From Glandiceps talaboti (Eukaryota > Hemichordata > Enteropneusta > Spengelidae): DNA of 37,000 nucleotides. Positions 1-12,552 of the stretch are shown here, piece after piece (the first letter of the stretch is position 1; every line of letters begins with the position of its first letter). Made by a program: the position numbers and the translations under genes. The stretch spans positions 7,471,063 through 7,508,062 of the forward strand of contig NC_135551.1 in assembly GCF_964340395.1 (NCBI RefSeq), given 5' to 3'. The notes beneath the pieces were generated by a model. The model ran no database searches. It was not told where the DNA came from and saw nothing but the letters and a program-made list of their open reading frames with translations.

Positions 1-550
1 ACAAATGTGGTAGATTTACGCATCCTCTGTCCTTTGCATTTTGACGGACACCTTTTACCTCTCTTTGCAAAATTGATTCCATTGAAAACAAATGAACATG
101 GAATTGGCTAGAAAGATGCAATGATATGAATGTGAATTTCACCAGTCATGTAGCATATTATTTTGAGTGTGTCAGATGAAAGTTAATGGTATGAACATAG
201 ACAGATGTACATTGGATGTAGGGCATTATCGGGTCAATACTTTGGTAGTTGCCTTTGAAGACATATCGGAATAAGAAGACATATATGATCAACTCTTTCA
301 CACTGAATCATGCACAGCACTTCAAACACCTTCCACAACTTCACCAGTATGGTCAAACCCTCGGTCTTTATGGCACAGCCTGAATGACAACATATATTAT
401 TGAATACATCAGATATTGATCACATTGGGTAAACCTTTTTTGAGTGTACAGAAGACCCAAACATCATGAAGTCCAGTATGAAAATGTAATGCACTCTGTT
501 TTATTAATAAGTTCCCATCGTTTATATGAACACATCACCCTCTGGTTTGT
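1..550. other. No recognisable feature
   Basis: Mixed AT-rich sequence with no long open frame, no familiar protein motif and no obvious repeat. It could be intron or intergenic DNA. Confidence 0.4.
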
Positions 551-800
551 ATTGTTGATGGGTTGGTTATTTTGTTTATTAGTTGGATTTGTCATCATTC
601 GGTTGGTTGGTCGGTTGGTTGGTTGGTTGTTGGTTGGTCGGTTGGTTGGTTGTCTGTATTAGTTGGTTGTCTGTTGGTTGTCATTTATTATCTTGTTTAT
701 AGTTGTTTGGTAAGTTGGTTGGTCCTTTGAGTTTGTTGGTTAGTTTGTTGTTTAATTGGTTAGTTGGTTGGTTTGTCAAGTTCATTTATTTGTTGGTTTG
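551..800. repeat. TTGG/GGTT-rich simple repeat tract
   Basis: Imperfect reiteration of GGTT/TTGG words, densest around 600-665, with interspersed TTTGTT and TCGG variants. The open frame across it (a G/V/L/W-rich peptide) is a by-product of the repeat and is not treated as coding. Confidence 0.8.
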
Positions 801-1860
801 TTTTATGGGTCACAAATATTGTTGTACATCAATGATGCATTGAATTGGATTAGAGGGTTCTGTGACTATGTACACCATGGGTTGGTCAAAACTCACCGAT
901 AACACACATTGTACAGTTGCATTTTCTTTTTTGGCCTCTGTGATGTCTGGTTCTTCTTTTCACTTCTACCATTGAACGTCAATGAAAAAAAAAGTTTATT
1001 CAAACCGATCAAAATCTGATGCCTTTGATATCCAGATATGTTGTCGGTCAGGCCAGGTCATATACATTGAGGGGGTAACCATACTGGTGAAGTATGGAAG
1101 AGTTAAATGAACTGATGTGCCCGATTCAGTGTGAGAGAGTTTGTCACATTGCCATCTCTTTCCAACATGTCATCAATGCCAACTGTCAATGTATTGAAAC
1201 AATAATGTTATATTTCCTATATATATCTGTCTCAATGTTCATGGCATGAACTTTCATCAGACACACCCAAGATAACATGCTCCACGATTGGTGAAATTCA
1301 TATTTATTTCAACACTTCTTTTTTGTCAATTTCTTGTTTATTTTTTGTCAATGCAAATAGATTTTACATTGAAACGTGAAAGGTACTTGTTGCAATGCAA
1401 AGGATGGAGTATGGATATATTTGCAACATTTGTAGCCATTTCTTTGCTTTGTTTATCAATGCAGCCCTCCATGTATTGCTCCATGTGAACAGAAGCAAGT
1501 ACGTCAACTTCCAACCACATTAAATGATCAATCTCAAAGTATTGATCATAATTTGTATACTGCTCTGCAGACTTTTGTTTTTTATTTACAAATCACTGTT
1601 CATGAGTTGCAAAATGCTGTCTGCAAATTAAGTTATTTTCACTCTAGGCCCAGTTTTGCCAAGTGTTCATCCCGTGTAAATTGTCAACTGGGCAGCATCA
1701 TATTTTTGAAGATATTGGATAATTAATCAGTGATCATTCACAAGATATCACTTTTAAACTAATGTCCACGATATAATGGTAATCTGCAGATAATCAATGC
1801 ATTGATTAGAATCAACATGACCATGACATGTATTACCTACATGTTTCTCTTTCCACTCAG
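801..1860. other. No recognisable gene
   Basis: AT-rich DNA with only short open frames and no family motif in any of them. If the candidate exon at 1861 is real, this stretch would be intron of the same gene. Confidence 0.35.
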
Positions 1861-1927
1861 ACAACAAAATCAAAATGTGCAATAGATGCCTGCCAGGATT
1901 CAAATATGTTACAAACTATATGAAAAG
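1861..1927 (+). CDS. Candidate internal exon, possible degenerate zinc-finger segment
   Basis: This 67-nt segment is preceded by a strong pyrimidine tract and CAG (TTTCTCTTTCCACTCAG) and followed by a donor-like AAAAG/GTATTT. Only one of the three forward frames is open across it. That frame reads a short basic peptide containing CNRC, then GF, then NYMKR, which resembles the start of a C2H2 zinc finger, although the expected His spacing is not kept. The open frame continues into the candidate terminal exon at 2380. No family is recognised with confidence, and chance is a serious alternative because the exon is short and isolated. Confidence 0.22.
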
Positions 1928-2379
1928 GTATTTCGAGCTGATTGTTGTTTTATTTATTTTCTGAGATATGTCTTTCTTACTTGAAAAACCTTTGCTAGTC
2001 TTTGTCTAGTTTTATGTGATCAATGCACATTGTTTCTATGAGAAACACCTGTAATGCTCTCTACTGCAATTGGTTTTGATTTCATTGTCAGTAATCTTTA
2101 CAGATTAAAAACGAAAACAAATTAAAATGAGCTGTCAAATGACCAACCAGCCTTCAAAATAAAAATGCATACAAAACAGGAGGCTGCCATTACTTTGTTG
2201 TCATACAATGTCAATGGTCCACAGCTGCCAAAATTGGTGTCCACTGCTCTACTGGTTTTGACATGGTCTTCCTTAATGTACACATGACTTTAAAATGTTC
2301 ATGTACATGGCTTGTTATGTCTCAATATTTGCAGTTATTGATATATAGGTGTTAATCATTTTTTATTTTTGAATTGTAG

Positions 2380-2416
2380 GCATCAACATCCCCTGACCAG
2401 AGCACCTCAATTGTGA
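2380..2416 (+). CDS. Candidate terminal exon end
   Basis: The segment follows a pyrimidine-rich acceptor (TTTTTATTTTTGAATTGTAG). Joined in the only frame open through the 1861-1927 candidate exon, it gives a short His-containing tail (HQHPLTRAPQL) and a TGA at 2414-2416. An AATAAA at 2505-2510 lies about 90 nt downstream, as expected for a last exon. The poly(A) signal sits at the edge of the 80-bp minisatellite. Function is unknown, and the case rests only on splice-site quality and frame. Confidence 0.2.
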
Positions 2417-2479
2417 ACAACATGTATGCCCAATATTAGCTATAGTTGCTGCAGAATTACAATCCATAGACTTGGATAC

Positions 2480-2870
2480 ATCACCAAGAACATGTCTACA
2501 GCAGAATAAATATTGTACAGAAGGAGGAAGAAGTCAAGACTACAATGTATAATTGTATCACCAAGAACACTTGCCACAATCCACAACAAGGTGTAAATAT
2601 TGTGCAGGAAGTCGAAGGAGTCGACTACCAGTTACATCACCAAGAACACTCTTCGCAATCCACCGCAGTATTAATGTTGTACAGGAAGAGGAAGAAGTCA
2701 AGACTGCAATGTACCATTGTATCACCAAGAACACTTTTCGCAATCCACCACAAGGTGTAAATATTGTGCAAGAAGAGGAAGAAGTCGAGACTACCAGTTA
2801 CATCACCAAGAACACTATTTGCAATCCACCATCGTGTTAATTTATACAGGAAGAGGAAGAAGTCTACCAG
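2480..2870 (+). repeat. ~80-bp minisatellite, about five units
   Basis: The word ATCACCAAGAACA recurs at 2480, 2557, 2636, 2721 and 2802, so units are 77-85 bp. Each unit also carries a GCAATCCACC-like segment and a GGAAGAGGAAGAAGTC-like purine block. Two overlapping open frames cross it, but units are not a constant multiple of three and the two frames exchange the same words. A minisatellite is more likely than a repeat protein. Confidence 0.8.
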
Positions 2871-4020
2871 TATTGGTCAGCGTGTCTTGGTAAGAATCAA
2901 GTCTTTAATGTATCCAAGTCATTTGGAAGACTATGTAGCATTTGAATCAACAATGACACAAGTTAAATGAGTGACCTAGAACATAGAGGTAGACTTTGTA
3001 AGAGCCAGAAGCTGTAAAATGAACACCTTTTATTTCGTAATTATTGCTCATATTGTCAACTTTCATGTGAAGCATGTATTTATAATTTATCCCCAAATCC
3101 ACACCCAGCTCAGGATTGTTTATCAAATATCAAATACAGTATCATCACTATAATTAGTAAGCAATTAAAAGAATTGTATAAACTGTTCCCAGTGAGGTTC
3201 CCTCAAGTATAGCTGCCACACCCTCCCACCTCTTAAATAACATGTTTTTGACATGCAAAAAAAAAAGAAAAGAATGAAAAATGACTACAGCTACTGGGGT
3301 TTCAATATTTGAGATTTCTTTTTAAAAGCCATGCTGGCTTGAATATTTTGTGGGCTACCTGGTATATGATGCTATAATGTAGGAGGGAACATACATTTGT
3401 AGGTGTTAAGGGAACCATTGATTGTGAATTCTGAGAAATTTTATAATTTGGGAAAATCCTTGTTACTGTATCCTTAAACAAACGCAATCATTCTCTAAAA
3501 AAAAATTTTGTATTTAGGAAAACCCTCATCCCCTGCCATGGCCACTGTCTTTTTTGCATGGACTGAAGATGAGGACCTACGTGAACTAGGGTGTCTACTT
3601 GTGAAAATTGTTAGACAAACCATTACTTTGCTATAGGTGTTAAGGTAAAAAAGACTTAAAGTTAACCCCGGACATGGGTTAGTTGATCTGTCTGGTACTA
3701 GACTGCAATAATCCATTTGGTATAGTAAGAATGATAACCTGTTAAGTGAATGATGTGCAAATTTAGTGAGTGCACATTAGTGGCTGTATTATGAAATAGG
3801 GACAAGAGAAACATAGCCACCACAACCACCACACTCGTAGCAACATGTTAACCAATTGATGTTGGGGTCAAAAGAAGTGAGATTAATTGGCTTTTAATGT
3901 ATGTAATCCCCAGCAATCATAGTAATGGCATGTGCATCTTTTAAACTCCGCAATTATATCAACTGCCATAATTAATTTCATTCAGTACAGCAACTGCGAT
4001 ACAATGTTACTTAGTTAAAG
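2871..4020. other. No recognisable gene
   Basis: AT-rich unique-looking DNA. The minus-strand frames near 3302-3487 and 3495-3716 show no recognisable domain, signal or coding bias. Confidence 0.35.
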
Positions 4021-4372
4021 TGCCACCTTGCGGAGTCATGATGGGTGATTAGTTAAGAGTGTCTGGCTTTGAATCTGCAGGTTGCAGGTTCTAGCTTCAT
4101 CGAATGGCTAAGTCCCTGGGCAAAATTTGAACCATGACTGTGCCTCAGTCAACCAGCTGTATAATTGGGGACCTGGTAGGATAGAGGCTGCAATGTGAAT
4201 ACTTTAATCCTATGTGCTTATAGCGGCTGCAATGGATCGTAGGCTCCCCAGGGAGTTGAAGTAAGGGGCTATTGTGCTGTTATAGATCTGTGTGAGGGAT
4301 AATAATTGTAAAATACTTGGAGCACAGAGTGGGAAAGTGCTATAAAAAAAAAACATTGTTATTGTTATATTC
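4021..4372 (+). mobile_element. tRNA-derived SINE
   Basis: The left part resembles a tRNA promoter: an A-box-like TAGTTAAGAGTGTC near 4053, then a B-box-like GGTTCTAGCTTC near 4087, at normal internal Pol III spacing. The right part ends with a motif common to many invertebrate SINEs (ACTTGGAGCACAGAGTGGGA, then GTGCTATA) followed by an A-run and TTGTTATTG simple sequence. The B box has diverged from consensus, so this copy is probably old. The head-body-tail arrangement gives the strand. The subfamily is not identified. Confidence 0.7.
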
Positions 4373-4920
4373 TAAAACTACTTCTAAAACAAATGCCTTC
4401 TCACTCATTTGATTATGGAGAATATTTCCTGAACATTTGCATGTAAAATACGGATTGCTAGTCATAACTTTTGAGAATATGAATATAATTATTGTAATTT
4501 CATTACAATTGAAGAATACAAATCTTCATTGTATGTATTTGGTAGACTCTGTTGCCCAGTTCCTTTGTGTATGCTTTGATCACCTCTAGTCTATGCACCT
4601 AACACCAACCCTTACCCTAACAATTAACCATTAACCATACTAATACATTTAACTATATTCCTAACCATATCTGTAAAGACTAACACAAACCAACTTTAGG
4701 TGGTTGTTAAGCTTACACAAAGTAAAAAGCAACTTGGTCTACCATTTTTAATATAATGATGATTTTTTGGATATAATTATTCTTAATATTCTTAATATAC
4801 ATTTTGTATCATCATGATATTTTTAATTGTACTCAAGGCTTTGATTAGAATCCCTTTAGGTACCAGAATAAATATACCAACTTTCTGGGAGGGGAAGATA
4901 GCTTTACATCATTTCTGTTC
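4373..4920. other. No gene; short CCTAA/TTAACC-like tract
   Basis: AT-rich DNA. Around 4597-4680 there is a loose run of CCTAA, TTAACC and CTAACC words, resembling degenerate telomere-type or satellite sequence. It is too irregular to call an interstitial telomere. Confidence 0.35.
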
Positions 4921-4924
4921 TTTC

Positions 4925-5334
4925 TTTCTTTTTTTAAGGCGGAAGGGGCAGTTATACTTTACTTTTCTGAAGGAACACCTGTACTACTTTCATTGGGGAG
5001 GGGGGGTGTTAGATATTAACTGTACAGCTATATTTTCATTAAATCCATTGAGGAACAACTATACTAATTTTATGGGAGGATCAGTCATACTTCACTTTGT
5101 GGAGTACTTTACTTTTAGACAGTTGTCAGGGAACAGCTGTACTTTAATGTAATAAGGGAAGAGCTATAATTTACTATTATGATTTCTATTTATGATACTA
5201 CATTTATAGGGGATGGGTCAGTTATACTTTACCTTGATTGTAGAACAGATATTGTTATTGGGGAAACCGCTTTACTTTAATTCTATGCGGGAACAGATTT
5301 ACTACTGTTATGCCATGGGGACAGTTATAATTAG
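4925..5334 (+). repeat. Degenerate outlying units of the 27-bp minisatellite
   Basis: Recognisable remnants (GGGGCAGTTATACTTTAC, GGGAACAGCTGTACTTTA, GGGTCAGTTATACTTTACC) recur at irregular spacing. They share the GGGGAACAGTTACAC core of the main array but differ at many positions. They appear to be old, unhomogenised flank of the array that was split off by the repeat at 5335. Confidence 0.6.
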
Positions 5335-6185
5335 TCCCCGCCGGATGAAGTCTGGGACGGAGACTTATGGATTGGGTTCTGTCCGTCCATCCAGAGCCGT
5401 TTCTTGGAGATGCCTAGACTGATTCTTTTCAAACTTTGTACAGAGGCAACATACAATGGCATACATATGCACGTCAATTTGTTTCATGATACGATCCAAT
5501 ATGGCTGCCTAGCAGCCATTTTGTTTGCAAATTTTCCCTGTCCAAAGCCATAACTCAGACATGCTTGAACAGACCTCATTCAAAGTTGGTATTAGGACAG
5601 TGTTCTATAACATATATGTGCATATTCATTGTTGTCATGATACAATCCAATATGGCCACCTAGCAGCCATTTTGTTTGCGAATTTTCCATATCCAAAGCC
5701 ATAACTTAGACATGCTTGAACAGATCTCATTCAAAGTTGGTATTAGGACAGTGTTCTATGGCATACATGTGCATATCCATTTTTGTTGTGATGCGATCCA
5801 ATATGGCAGCCTGGCAGCCATTTTGTTTGCGAATTTTCCATGTCCAAAGCCATAACTCAGAGTGGACCAGATCTCATTCAAAGTTGGTATTAGGACAGTG
5901 TTCTATGACATACATGTGCATATTTACTGTTGTCGTGTTACGATCCAATATGGCCACCTAGCAGCCATTTTGTTTGCGAATTTTTCATGTCTAAAGCCAT
6001 AACTTAGACATGCTTGAACAGATCTCATTCAAAGTTGGTATTAGGACAGCGTTCTATGGCATACATGAGCATATCCGTTTTTGTTGTGATACGATCCAAT
6101 ATAGCTGCCTGGCAGCCATTTTATTGGCGCAGTTTTTATGTCCAAAGCCCATAACTCAGACATGGTTGAACAGGTCCCCCCTCCA
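5335..6185 (+). repeat. ~150-bp tandem repeat, about five units
   Basis: The word CCAATATGG or a close variant occurs near 5497, 5647, 5798, 5945 and 6095, giving units of 147-151 bp. Units also share GCAGCCATTTTGTTTGCGAA, CCAAAGCCATAACT, CATGCTTGAACAGA and TTGGTATTAGGACAGTGTTC. The first unit is preceded by an AGTCCCCGCCGGATGAAGTC leader with repeated GTCCGTCC words. It sits between the degenerate left edge and the rest of the 27-bp array. The open frames at 5716-6192 follow the repeat and are not credible proteins. Confidence 0.75.
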
Positions 6186-6479
6186 TACCTGACCCATCCT
6201 TTATTGTTGAATGGTTTATTCCATCACGTCATCTTGAAGAGTATGATATAGTAGTAGGCATGTCCAATGTCCATCGAGGAGACACAACATGAGTAGGCAT
6301 GTTCCATGTTCAACGAGCAGACACAACATATCTAAGTCTGTTTGATTTAGGTTCACAAGTGTTGTTGCATGATCAGAGTAGTGATATCAAGAAAATGACA
6401 ACATAAACTGCCAGTTCCTTAAAAGCCATTCATAGCGGGGACTACATGTATGTCATTCTCAATGACTTGCTCACTTTTA
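6186..6479. other. No recognisable feature
   Basis: Spacer between the 150-bp repeat and the 27-bp array. A short duplicated phrase (GTAGGCATGT...CCATGT...GAG...GACACAACAT) occurs near 6255 and 6294. Confidence 0.35.
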
Positions 6480-7010
6480 TGATGGGACATCTACACTTTC
6501 TTTTATAGAGGAACAACTGTTATGGCAGATGTAGTTATACTTTATTTTTATAAGTGGATCAGCTATACTTAGATTGATGATACTGTAGTCTTTTAGGGGA
6601 ACAGATACACTTTACTTTGATTGGGAACAGTTACACTTTTTAACTTTACTTTGTTTGGGAATACTTCACATTGCTTGAGAAACATTTATATTTTACTTTG
6701 ATTAGGAACAGTAAAACTTTACTTTGAGAAACTGCTATACTTCATTTTGATTGGAATCAGTTACACTTTACTTTGATTGGGGAATATTTACCCTTTACTT
6801 TGCTTGGGGAACAGTTACACTTTACTTTCCTTGGGGAAGTGTTAAACATTGCTTTAATTAAGGAACAGTAATCCTTGATTTTAATTAGGAAAGAGATACA
6901 CTATACTTTGTTTTGGGGAAGAGTTACACTTTACTTTGATGTGGGAATAGTTACACTGTACTTTGATTGAGGAACAGTTACACTTAACGTTGATTGGAGA
7001 ATAGAGGCAT
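6480..7010 (+). repeat. Left degenerate part of the 27-bp minisatellite
   Basis: Units built on a GGGAACAGTTACACTTTACT-like core occur with many substitutions and length changes. They become steadily more regular toward 7000. This gradient is expected at the edge of an array homogenised by unequal exchange. Confidence 0.7.
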
Positions 7011-7236
7011 GTTCGGTAGGCAAAAGCGCTCATGGACATTTCAAAATGGTTTGTTCATGAACAACTAATTGTGAAAGTTTTCGCAGGCGACACAGGACAA
7101 AGGAAGGTGTAAGAGTGAGGTGACTCGCCAAAAGCCAAGATGGCGGCCACAAATTCTCACTTCATTGGCGAACTTGTGGTTTTGTATAGGATTACTTAGT
7201 GCTCATTAGTTTTGATTCACCTCTGCAAAAATATTC
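7011..7236. other. Non-repeat insert in the minisatellite
   Basis: About 226 bp without the 27-bp motif separates the degenerate and regular parts of the array. It has a higher GC segment (GGCGACACAGGACAAAGG, AAGATGGCGGCC) than its surroundings. No coding frame or known element is recognised. Confidence 0.45.
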
Positions 7237-8205
7237 ATGAAATTGTCATTTACATTTGATTGGGTACAGTTATACTTTACTATGATTAGGGAACAGTTAT
7301 ACTTTACTTTGATTGGGGAACAGTTATACTTTACTTTGATTGGGGAACAGTTATACTTTACTTTGATTGGGGAACAGTTACACTTTTATTTGATTGGGAA
7401 ACAGTTACACATGACTTTGATTGGGGAACAGTTACACTTTACTTTGATTAGGAACAGTTATACTTAACTTTGATTGGGGAACAGTTACACTCTACTTTGA
7501 TTGGGGAACAGTTACATATTACTTTGATTGAGAAACATTTATACTTCACTTTGATTGGGGAATAGTTATACTTTACTTTGATTGGGGAACAGTTACACTC
7601 TACTTAGATTGATTGGGGAACAGTTATACGTTACTTTGATCGGTGAACAGTTACACTTTACTTTGATTGATTGATTGATTGATTTGGGAACAGTTATACT
7701 TTACTTTGATTGGGGAACAGTTACACTTTACTTTGTTTGATTGGGGAACAGTTACACTCTACTTTGATTGATTGAGGAACAGTTACATTTTACTGTGATT
7801 TAGGAACAGTTACACTTTACTTTGATTGATTGATTGATTGATTAGGGAACAGTTACACTCTACTTTGATTGGGGAACAGTTACACTTTACTTTGATTGGG
7901 GAATGGTTGTACGTTATTTTGATTGAGAAACAGTTATACTCTACGTTGATTCGGGAAAAGTTACACGTTGCTTTGATTGGGGAACAGTTACACTTTACTT
8001 TGATTGGGGAACAGTTACACTCTACTTTGATTGATTGAGGAACAGTTACAATTTACTTTGATTTAGGAACAGTTACACTTTACTTTGATTGATTGATTGA
8101 TTGATTGATTAGGGAACAGTTACACTCTACTTTGATTGGGGAACAGTTACACTTTACTTTGATTGGAGAACAGTTACACTTTACTTTGCTTGGGGAACAG
8201 TTACA

Positions 8206-8417
8206 CTTTTTTTTCCTTTTTTTTAAATTGCTTTTATTAATTAAAGAAAAATATGTTACAGAGCAGAAACTACTGAGAACAGAAAGAGAAGAAATAGAAA
8301 AAAGTACAAAACAAACCTACATTTCTTCAAAATATTCCACAAAAACACCCCACTTTCGTAAATGTAAACCTATTTTGCCTTTTGATGTTGCAATTTTTTC
8401 CTCATTCTTGTATTTAG
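8206..8417 (-). repeat. ~200-bp nested insert, copy 1
   Basis: This AT-rich segment interrupts the 27-bp array. On the minus strand it ends in AATAAA followed by an A-rich stretch, like a retroposed poly(A) tail. Copy 1 is the most diverged at its plus-strand left end (AAATTGCTTTTATTAATTAA). Confidence 0.7.
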
Positions 8418-9071
8418 CGAACAGTTACACTTTACCTTGATTGATTGGGGAACAATTGCACTTTACTGTGATTAGGAAACAGTTACACTGTACTATGATT
8501 TGTGAACAGTTACACTTACTTTGATTGGGGAACAGTTACACTCTATTTTGATTGGGGAACAGTTACACTTTACTTTGATTGGGGAACAGTTACACTCTAT
8601 TTTGATTGATTGGGGAACAGTTACACTCTACTTTGATTGATTGAGGAACAGTTACACTTTACTTTGATTTGGGAACAGTTACACTTTACCTTGATTGATT
8701 GATTGATTGATTGATAAGGGAACAGTTACACTCTACTTTTATTGGGGAACAGTTACACTTTACTTTGATTGGAGAACAGTTATACTTTACTTTGATTAGG
8801 GAATGGTTGTACGTTATTTTGATTGAGAAACAGTTATACTTTACTTTCCTTGGTGAACAGTTACACTTTACTTTGATTGAGGAACAGTTACACTTTACTT
8901 TGTTTGATTGGGGAACAGTTACACTTTACTTTGATTGGAAAACAGCTACACTTTACTTTGATTGGGGAACAGTTACACTTTACTTTGATTGGGGAACAGT
9001 TGCACTTTACTTTGATTGATTGGGGAACAGTTACACTTTACTTTGATTAGGGAACAGTTACACTTTACTTT

Positions 9072-9088
9072 GATTGATTGATTGATTG

Positions 9089-9170
<82 letters not shown>
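9072..9170 (+). repeat. (GATT)n microsatellite
   Basis: About 24 tandem GATT words with one GAAT interruption, grown from the GATT that starts each 27-bp unit. Confidence 0.9.
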
Positions 9171-9171
<1 letters not shown>

Positions 9172-9483
9172 TGGAAACAGTTACACTCTTCTTTGATTGG
9201 GGAACAGGTACACGTTACTTTGAGAAACATTTATACTTCATTTTGATTGGGGAACAGTTGCACTTTACTTTGATTGAGAAACATTTATACTTCACTTTGA
9301 TTGGGGAACAGTCACACTTTACTTTGATTGATTGGGGAACAGTTATACTTTACTTTGATTGGGTACAGTTATACTTTACTTTGATTGGGGAACAGATATA
9401 CTTTACTTTGTTTGGGGAACAGTTACACTCTACTTTGATTGGGGAACAGTTACACTTTACTTTGATTGGGGAACAGTTACACT

Positions 9484-9690
9484 TTTTTTTTCCTTTTTTT
9501 AAATTTCTTTTATTAATTAAAGAAAAAAAGTTACAGAGCAGAAACTACTAAGAAAAGAAAAAAGAAATAGAAAAAAGTACAAAACAAACCTACATTTCTT
9601 CAAAATATTCCACAAAAACACCCCACTTTCGTAAATGTAAACCTATTTTGCCTTTTGATGTTGCAATTTTTTCCTCAATCTTGTATGTAG
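9484..9690 (-). repeat. ~200-bp nested insert, copy 2
   Basis: Same insert as at 8206, sharing AAAGTACAAAACAAACCTAC and GTAAATGTAAACCTATTTTG. It resumes the array directly at GGGAACAGTTAC. Confidence 0.7.
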
Positions 9691-10048
9691 GGAACAGTTA
9701 CATTTTACTTTGATTGATTGATTGATTGCGGAACATTTACACTTTACTTTGATTGGGAAACAGTTACACTCTACTATGATTTGGGAACATTAACACTTTA
9801 CTTTGATTGGGGAAAAGTTACACTTTACTGTGATTAGGGAACAGTTACACTTTGATTGAAAAACATTTATACTTTACTTTGCTTGGTGAACAGTTACACT
9901 CTACTTTGATTGGGAAACAGTTACACTTTACTTTGATTGAGGAACAGTTATACTTTACTTTGATAGGGGAACAGTTACACTTTACTTTGATTGATTGGGG
10001 AACAGTTACACTTTACTTTAATTGGGGAACAGTTACACTTTACTTTAC

Positions 10049-10051
<3 letters not shown>

Positions 10052-10096
<45 letters not shown>
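10052..10096 (+). repeat. (GATT)n microsatellite
   Basis: Eleven tandem GATT words inside the 27-bp array. Confidence 0.85.
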
Positions 10097-10097
<1 letters not shown>

Positions 10098-10505
10098 GTA
10101 ACAGTTACACTCTTCTTTGATTGGGGAACAGTTTCACTTTACTTTGAGAAACAGTTATACTTCACTTTGATTGGGGAACACTTACACTCTACTTTGAGAA
10201 ACATTTATACTTCATTTTGATTGGGGAACAGTTACACGTTACTTTGATTGGGGAACAGTTACACTTTACTTTGATTGATTGGGGAACAGTTACTTTACTT
10301 TGATTGGGTACAGTTATACTTTACTTTGATTGGGGAACTGATATACTTTACTTTGTTTGGGGAACAGTTACACTCTACTTTGATTGAGAAAAATTTATAC
10401 ATCACTTTGCTTGGTAAACAGTTACACTTTACTTTGATTGGGGAACAGTTACACTCTACTTTGATTGGGGAACAGTTACACTTTACTTTGATCGGGGAAT
10501 AGATA

Positions 10506-10712
10506 CTTTTTTTTCCTTTTTTTAATTTCTTTTATTAAATAAAGACAAAAAAGTTACAGAGCAGAAAGTACTAAGAAAAGAAAGAAAAGAAAAAAAAGTA
10601 CAAAACAAACCTACATTTCTTCACAATATTCCACAAAAACACCCAATCTTCGTAATTGTAAACCTATTTTGCCTTTTGATGTTGCAATTTTTTTCCTCAA
10701 TCTTGTATGTAG
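10506..10712 (-). repeat. ~200-bp nested insert, copy 3
   Basis: Same insert. It shares ACCCAATCTTCGTAATTGTA with copy 4 where copies 1, 2 and 5 have a CCCC.CTTTCGTAAATG variant, so copies 3 and 4 are sisters. Confidence 0.7.
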
Positions 10713-11119
10713 GGAACAGTTGCACTTTACTTTGAGAAACATTTATACTTCACTTTGATTGGGGAACAGTTACACTCTACTTTGAGAAACATTTATACTT
10801 CATTTTGATTGGGGAACAGTTACACGTTACTTTGATTGGGGAACAGTTACACTTTACTTTGATTGGGGAACAGTTACACTTTACTTTGATTGGGGAACAG
10901 TTATACTTTACTTTGGGGAACAGTTACATGTTACTTTGATTGGGGAACAGTTACTCTTTACTTTGATTGGAAAACAGTCGTACTTTGATTAGGGAATGGT
11001 TGTACGTTATTTTGATTGAGAAACAGTTATACTTTACTTTCCTTGGTGAACAGTTACACTTTACTTTACTTTGATTGATTGGGGAACAGTTACACTTTAC
11101 TTTGATTGGGGAATAGTTA

Positions 11120-11326
11120 CTTTTTTCCCCTTTTTTTAAATTTGTTTTATTAATTAAAGACAAAAAAGTTACAGAGCAGAAAGTACTAAGAAAAGAAAGA
11201 AAAGAAAAAAAAGTACAAAACAAACCTACATGTCTTCACAATATTCCACAAAAACACCCAATCTTCGTAATTGTAAACCTATTTTGCCTTTTGATGTTGC
11301 AATTTTTTCCTCAATCTTGTATGTAG
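11120..11326 (-). repeat. ~200-bp nested insert, copy 4
   Basis: Same insert, closest to copy 3 by shared variants (CAATCTTCGTAATTG, AAAGACAAAAAAG). Confidence 0.7.
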
Positions 11327-11706
11327 GGAACAGTTACACTTTATTTTGATTGATTGATTTGGGAACAGTTACAGTTTACTTTGATTGGGAAACAGTTACA
11401 CTGTACTATGATGAGGGAACATTAACACTTTACTTTGATTGGGGAACAGTTACACTTTGATTGATTGAGAAACATTTATACTTTACTTTGCTTGGTGAAC
11501 AATTACACTTTACTTTGATTGGAGAACTGTTACACTTTACTTTGATTGGGGAACTGTTACACTTTACTTTGATTGGTGATCAGATACACTTTAATTTGAT
11601 TGGGAAACAGTTACACTTTACTTTGATTGAGGAACAGTTACACTTTACTTTGATTGATTGGGGAACAGTTACACTTTACTTTGATAGGGGAATAGTTAAA
11701 CTTTAC

Positions 11707-11843
<137 letters not shown>

Positions 11844-11905
11844 GGAACAGGTACACTCTACTTTGATTGGGGAACAGTTACACTTTACTTTGGGGAACAG
11901 TTACA

Positions 11906-12102
11906 CTTTTTTAAATTTCTTCTATTAATTAAAGAAAACAAGTTACAGAGCAGAAACTACTAAGAAAAGAAAAAAGAAATAGAAAAAAGTACAAAACAAA
12001 CCTACATTTCTTCAAAATATTCCACAAAAACACCCCGCTTTCGTAAATGTAAACCTATTTTGCCTTTTGATGTTGCAATTTTTTCCTCAAACTTGTATGT
12101 AG
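11906..12102 (-). repeat. ~200-bp nested insert, copy 5
   Basis: Same insert with a shortened T-run at its plus-strand left end. It is followed by the last eight or so array units. Confidence 0.7.
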
Positions 12103-12318
12103 GGAACAGTTACACTTTACTTTGATTGATTGATTGGGGAACAGTTACACTTTACTTTGATTGGTGAACAATTACACTCTACTTTGATTGGGAAACAGTT
12201 ACACTTTACTTTGATTGGAGAACAGTTACACTTTACTTTGATTGGGAAACAGTTACACTTTACTTTGATTAGGGAAAACCTGTACGTTATTTTAATGGAG
12301 AAACAGTTATACTTTACA

Positions 12319-12552
12319 TATGCAGATGTTTTGTACAAATAACTATTTGTGAAATAAAACCAGTTAATGATTTCCCTATGTATTTCTATTGTAAGCATTT
12401 ATACTGGTTTCCATACCAACCCCAATAATAATTTTACCAAATGTTGTTAGAGTATACCCAACCACACATTTGTATGTAACAGTTTATATATATTACCATT
12501 TATTAATGATTTTCATGATTGATTTTTGATTACATATTTACTGTTGGGCAAC
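12319..12552. other. No recognisable feature
   Basis: AT-rich DNA between the minisatellite and the TA microsatellite. Confidence 0.35.

Noticed and set aside
444-662. Hydrophobic repeat peptide
   Set aside because: It is read from the TTGG/GGTT simple repeat and has no support as a gene.
4039-4110. Functional tRNA gene
   Set aside because: Only degenerate A and B boxes are present, without a cloverleaf or acceptor stem, and the segment is continuous with a SINE body and tail.
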